Of a stretch of DNA of 6,967 nt, positions 5,968-6,967 are shown piece after piece. Positions within the stretch are counted from its first letter, which is position 1. The number at the start of each line of letters is the position of its first letter. The stretch is from Candidatus Njordarchaeota archaeon (GTDB taxonomy: Archaea > Asgardarchaeota > Njordarchaeia > Njordarchaeales > Njordarchaeaceae), in the NCBI GenBank assembly GCA_029856055.1, contig JAHQWF010000099.1, forward strand, positions 1-6,967, in the 5' to 3' direction. The translations under genes and the position numbers were made by a program. Under the pieces are notes generated by a model. The model ran no database searches. It was not told the DNA's origin and was given only the letters and a program-made list of their open reading frames with translations.

Positions 5968-6821
5968 TAGTATAAGGATTTATAGATCATTCGAAATGCC
6001 ACGTATAGCAAGAATACTGCGAATATCTTTCTTAGGGTTTCGTTTCTCAGTCTTCTAAAGAACTTTGTCCCTACATTAGCCCCAATGAATATACCTATAA
6101 CAGCTGGTGCAACTAATAGTGGCTTTATTAATCCATTTATCCAATATATAGTCCCTCCAGTAGCCCCATTCAATCCGATGATGAATAAGCTTGTTGCCGA
6201 TGCCACCTTCGGTGGTAGCCCTAGGATGATTACTAGTATTGGGACGTTGATTACACCCCCACCTATCCCAAGCAACCCCGAAAGCAATCCCCCAAAAAAT
6301 GTTAATAATAATCCTCTGATAGTATTTTGTACTTTGTATCTAATGTATCTTCCCTCCGACTCATCGTAATAAATCCCGTTTAAACCTAATAATTCTGCTA
6401 TTTTATCCTTTTTCTGCGTTTTATGGGAGACCTTAAATCTCTTACCCTTAATCATGTTATAAGAAACAAATATTAATAGTAGTCCAAATAGGAGCCTAAG
6501 AACATTTCCCCGTAACATTACTGATACCGTTGCTCCTGTGAAAGCTCCTAGTATACTCATGACTCCAAGAAAAACTCCTAGTCTCATGTTTGTGATTTTC
6601 TTTTCAATATAAATGCTATTACTTGTGCTTGATGTAGCGATTGTACATACTAGGCTAGTAGCTATTATCTCATGTATTCCTACGCCAGGCAGTAAACCTA
6701 TCTCTGAAATAAAATCTAGAAATGGAACTAGAATTGCTCCTCCACCTAGACCAAGTATTGAGCCTATGAAACCAGCTAAGAAAGCTATCAGTATTGTATA
6801 AATTATCGCGGCAAGTAGCAT
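5967..6821 (-). CDS. TauE/SafE-family anion exporter
   Basis: Integral membrane transporter of the TauE/SafE (formerly DUF81) family, associated with export or uptake of sulfite, sulfonates, sulfoacetate or related organic anions; the substrate here cannot be read from sequence. The 284 residues form two related halves, each opening with the family's glycine-rich signature: GSILGLGGGAILVP at 20-33 and GLLGIGGGVINVP at 182-194. Further segments lie near 48-68, 79-101, 106-124, 206-226, 233-251 and 263-283, about eight in all. The halves are joined by a charged cytoplasmic loop (about 125-166; GLNGIYYDESEGRYIRY) of the sort seen in archaeal members. Near the end of each half are basic residues (MIKGKRFK; FFRRLRNETLRK). 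The ATG at 6821 is preceded by GAGGT at 6831-6835 and a TATA-like box at 6865-6875. It is the first gene of a two-gene unit with the DUF1634 protein. Confidence 0.9.
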   Translation of the reverse strand: MLLAAIIYTILIAFLAGFIGSILGLGGGAILVPFLDFISEIGLLPGVGIHEIIATSLVCTIATSSTSNSIYIEKKITNMRLGVFLGVMSILGAFTGATVSVMLRGNVLRLLFGLLLIFVSYNMIKGKRFKVSHKTQKKDKIAELLGLNGIYYDESEGRYIRYKVQNTIRGLLLTFFGGLLSGLLGIGGGVINVPILVIILGLPPKVASATSLFIIGLNGATGGTIYWINGLIKPLLVAPAVIGIFIGANVGTKFFRRLRNETLRKIFAVFLLYVAFRMIYKSLY

Positions 6822-6830
6822 GATATTGGG

Positions 6831-6835
6831 ACCTC
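6831..6835 (-). promoter_or_regulatory. Ribosome binding site of the exporter gene
   Basis: GAGGT on the minus strand, nine bases before the ATG at 6821. This is two bases farther from the start than in the other genes of the window. Confidence 0.5.
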
Positions 6836-6841
6836 TTAATA

Positions 6842-6858
6842 TGAATTCTTTAAATTCA
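6842..6858. repeat. Inverted repeat TGAATT-N5-AATTCA at the exporter transcription start region
   Basis: Perfect 6-base arms at 6842-6847 and 6853-6858 lie between the TATA-like box and the ribosome binding site, at about the predicted transcription start. That is where a repressor would act. The AT-rich context makes chance occurrence quite possible. Confidence 0.25.
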
Positions 6859-6864
6859 GCTTGT

Positions 6865-6875
6865 TTTATTTAATT
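6865..6875 (-). promoter_or_regulatory. TATA-like box for the exporter/DUF1634 unit
   Basis: AATTAAATAAA on the minus strand. Transcription would begin near 6845, about 24 bases before the ATG, with the GAGGT site inside the leader. It lies just past the stop of the partial upstream frame, so the unit may also be read through from that gene. Confidence 0.45.
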
Positions 6876-6882
6876 ACATCAA

Positions 6883-6967
6883 TTAAATCAATTCTATTCT
6901 TTCTTCTTTTAAACCATAATATAATATCATAGTAGGTTTATCATCTAGACATGCGAATTCTATATCG
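6883..6967 (-). CDS. Possible C-terminus of an unidentified gene, cut by the window edge
   Basis: On the minus strand one frame is open from the right edge to a TAA at 6883-6885, giving 27 codons ending in KEERIELI. The other two minus frames meet stops almost at once. The composition (acidic and Cys residues, a hydrophobic MILYYGL strand, then a charged tail) looks like a real globular C-terminus, but the piece is too short to identify. It lies 61 bases upstream of the exporter on the same strand. Confidence 0.4.
   Translation of the reverse strand, partial: DIEFACLDDKPTMILYYGLKEERIELI

Noticed and set aside
6085..6369. Plus-strand open frame within the exporter gene
   Set aside because: It is a Pro/Asn-rich shadow of the second glycine-rich half of the transporter.

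Overview
The window looks like chromosomal DNA of an AT-rich archaeon, most likely a thermophilic member of the Thermoproteota (Crenarchaeota). The evidence is an archaeal-type ribose-1,5-bisphosphate isomerase and AMP phosphorylase pair, an archaeal Nre-family DNA repair protein, GGTG/GAGG ribosome binding sites at a fixed distance from starts, and TATA-like boxes upstream of genes. The genus cannot be fixed from sequence alone. I see no mobile element, CRISPR array, tRNA or rRNA.

Layout, left to right. (1) Plus strand, 3-653: the 3' part of an unrecognised all-helical protein whose start lies outside the window. (2) Plus strand, 841-1722: a protein with an N-terminal longin/roadblock-like fold and four C-terminal membrane segments. 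(3) Plus strand, 1784-2743: ribose-1,5-bisphosphate isomerase. (4) Minus strand, 2747-4054: AMP phosphorylase, facing the isomerase tail to tail with a 3-base gap. (5) Minus strand, 4244-5467: an Nre-family DNA repair protein with an N-terminal four-cysteine zinc motif and a degenerate C-terminal PCNA-binding motif. (6) Minus strand, 5625-6821: a two-gene unit of a TauE/SafE-type exporter followed by a small DUF1634-type membrane protein. (7) Minus strand, right edge: a short open frame that looks like the C-terminus of another gene. No gene-free stretch exceeds 300 bases. The larger gaps (654-840, 4055-4243, 5468-5624) hold promoter-like AT-rich sequence and, before the AMP phosphorylase, two inverted repeats.

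How the genes work together. AMP phosphorylase turns AMP and phosphate into adenine and ribose-1,5-bisphosphate, and the isomerase turns that into ribulose-1,5-bisphosphate, the substrate of archaeal type III RuBisCO. The RuBisCO gene is not in the window. The exporter and its DUF1634 neighbour probably form one transport unit for sulfite, sulfonate or another organosulfur anion. The Nre gene and the longin-like membrane protein have no visible link to either.

The points most worth a second look are: an AMP phosphorylase that lacks the roughly 80-residue N-terminal domain of the characterised enzyme and has a one-residue-shorter AMP-binding loop; the longin-like membrane protein; and a fixed ribosome-binding-site register that places a false in-frame GTG exactly three codons before several true starts.
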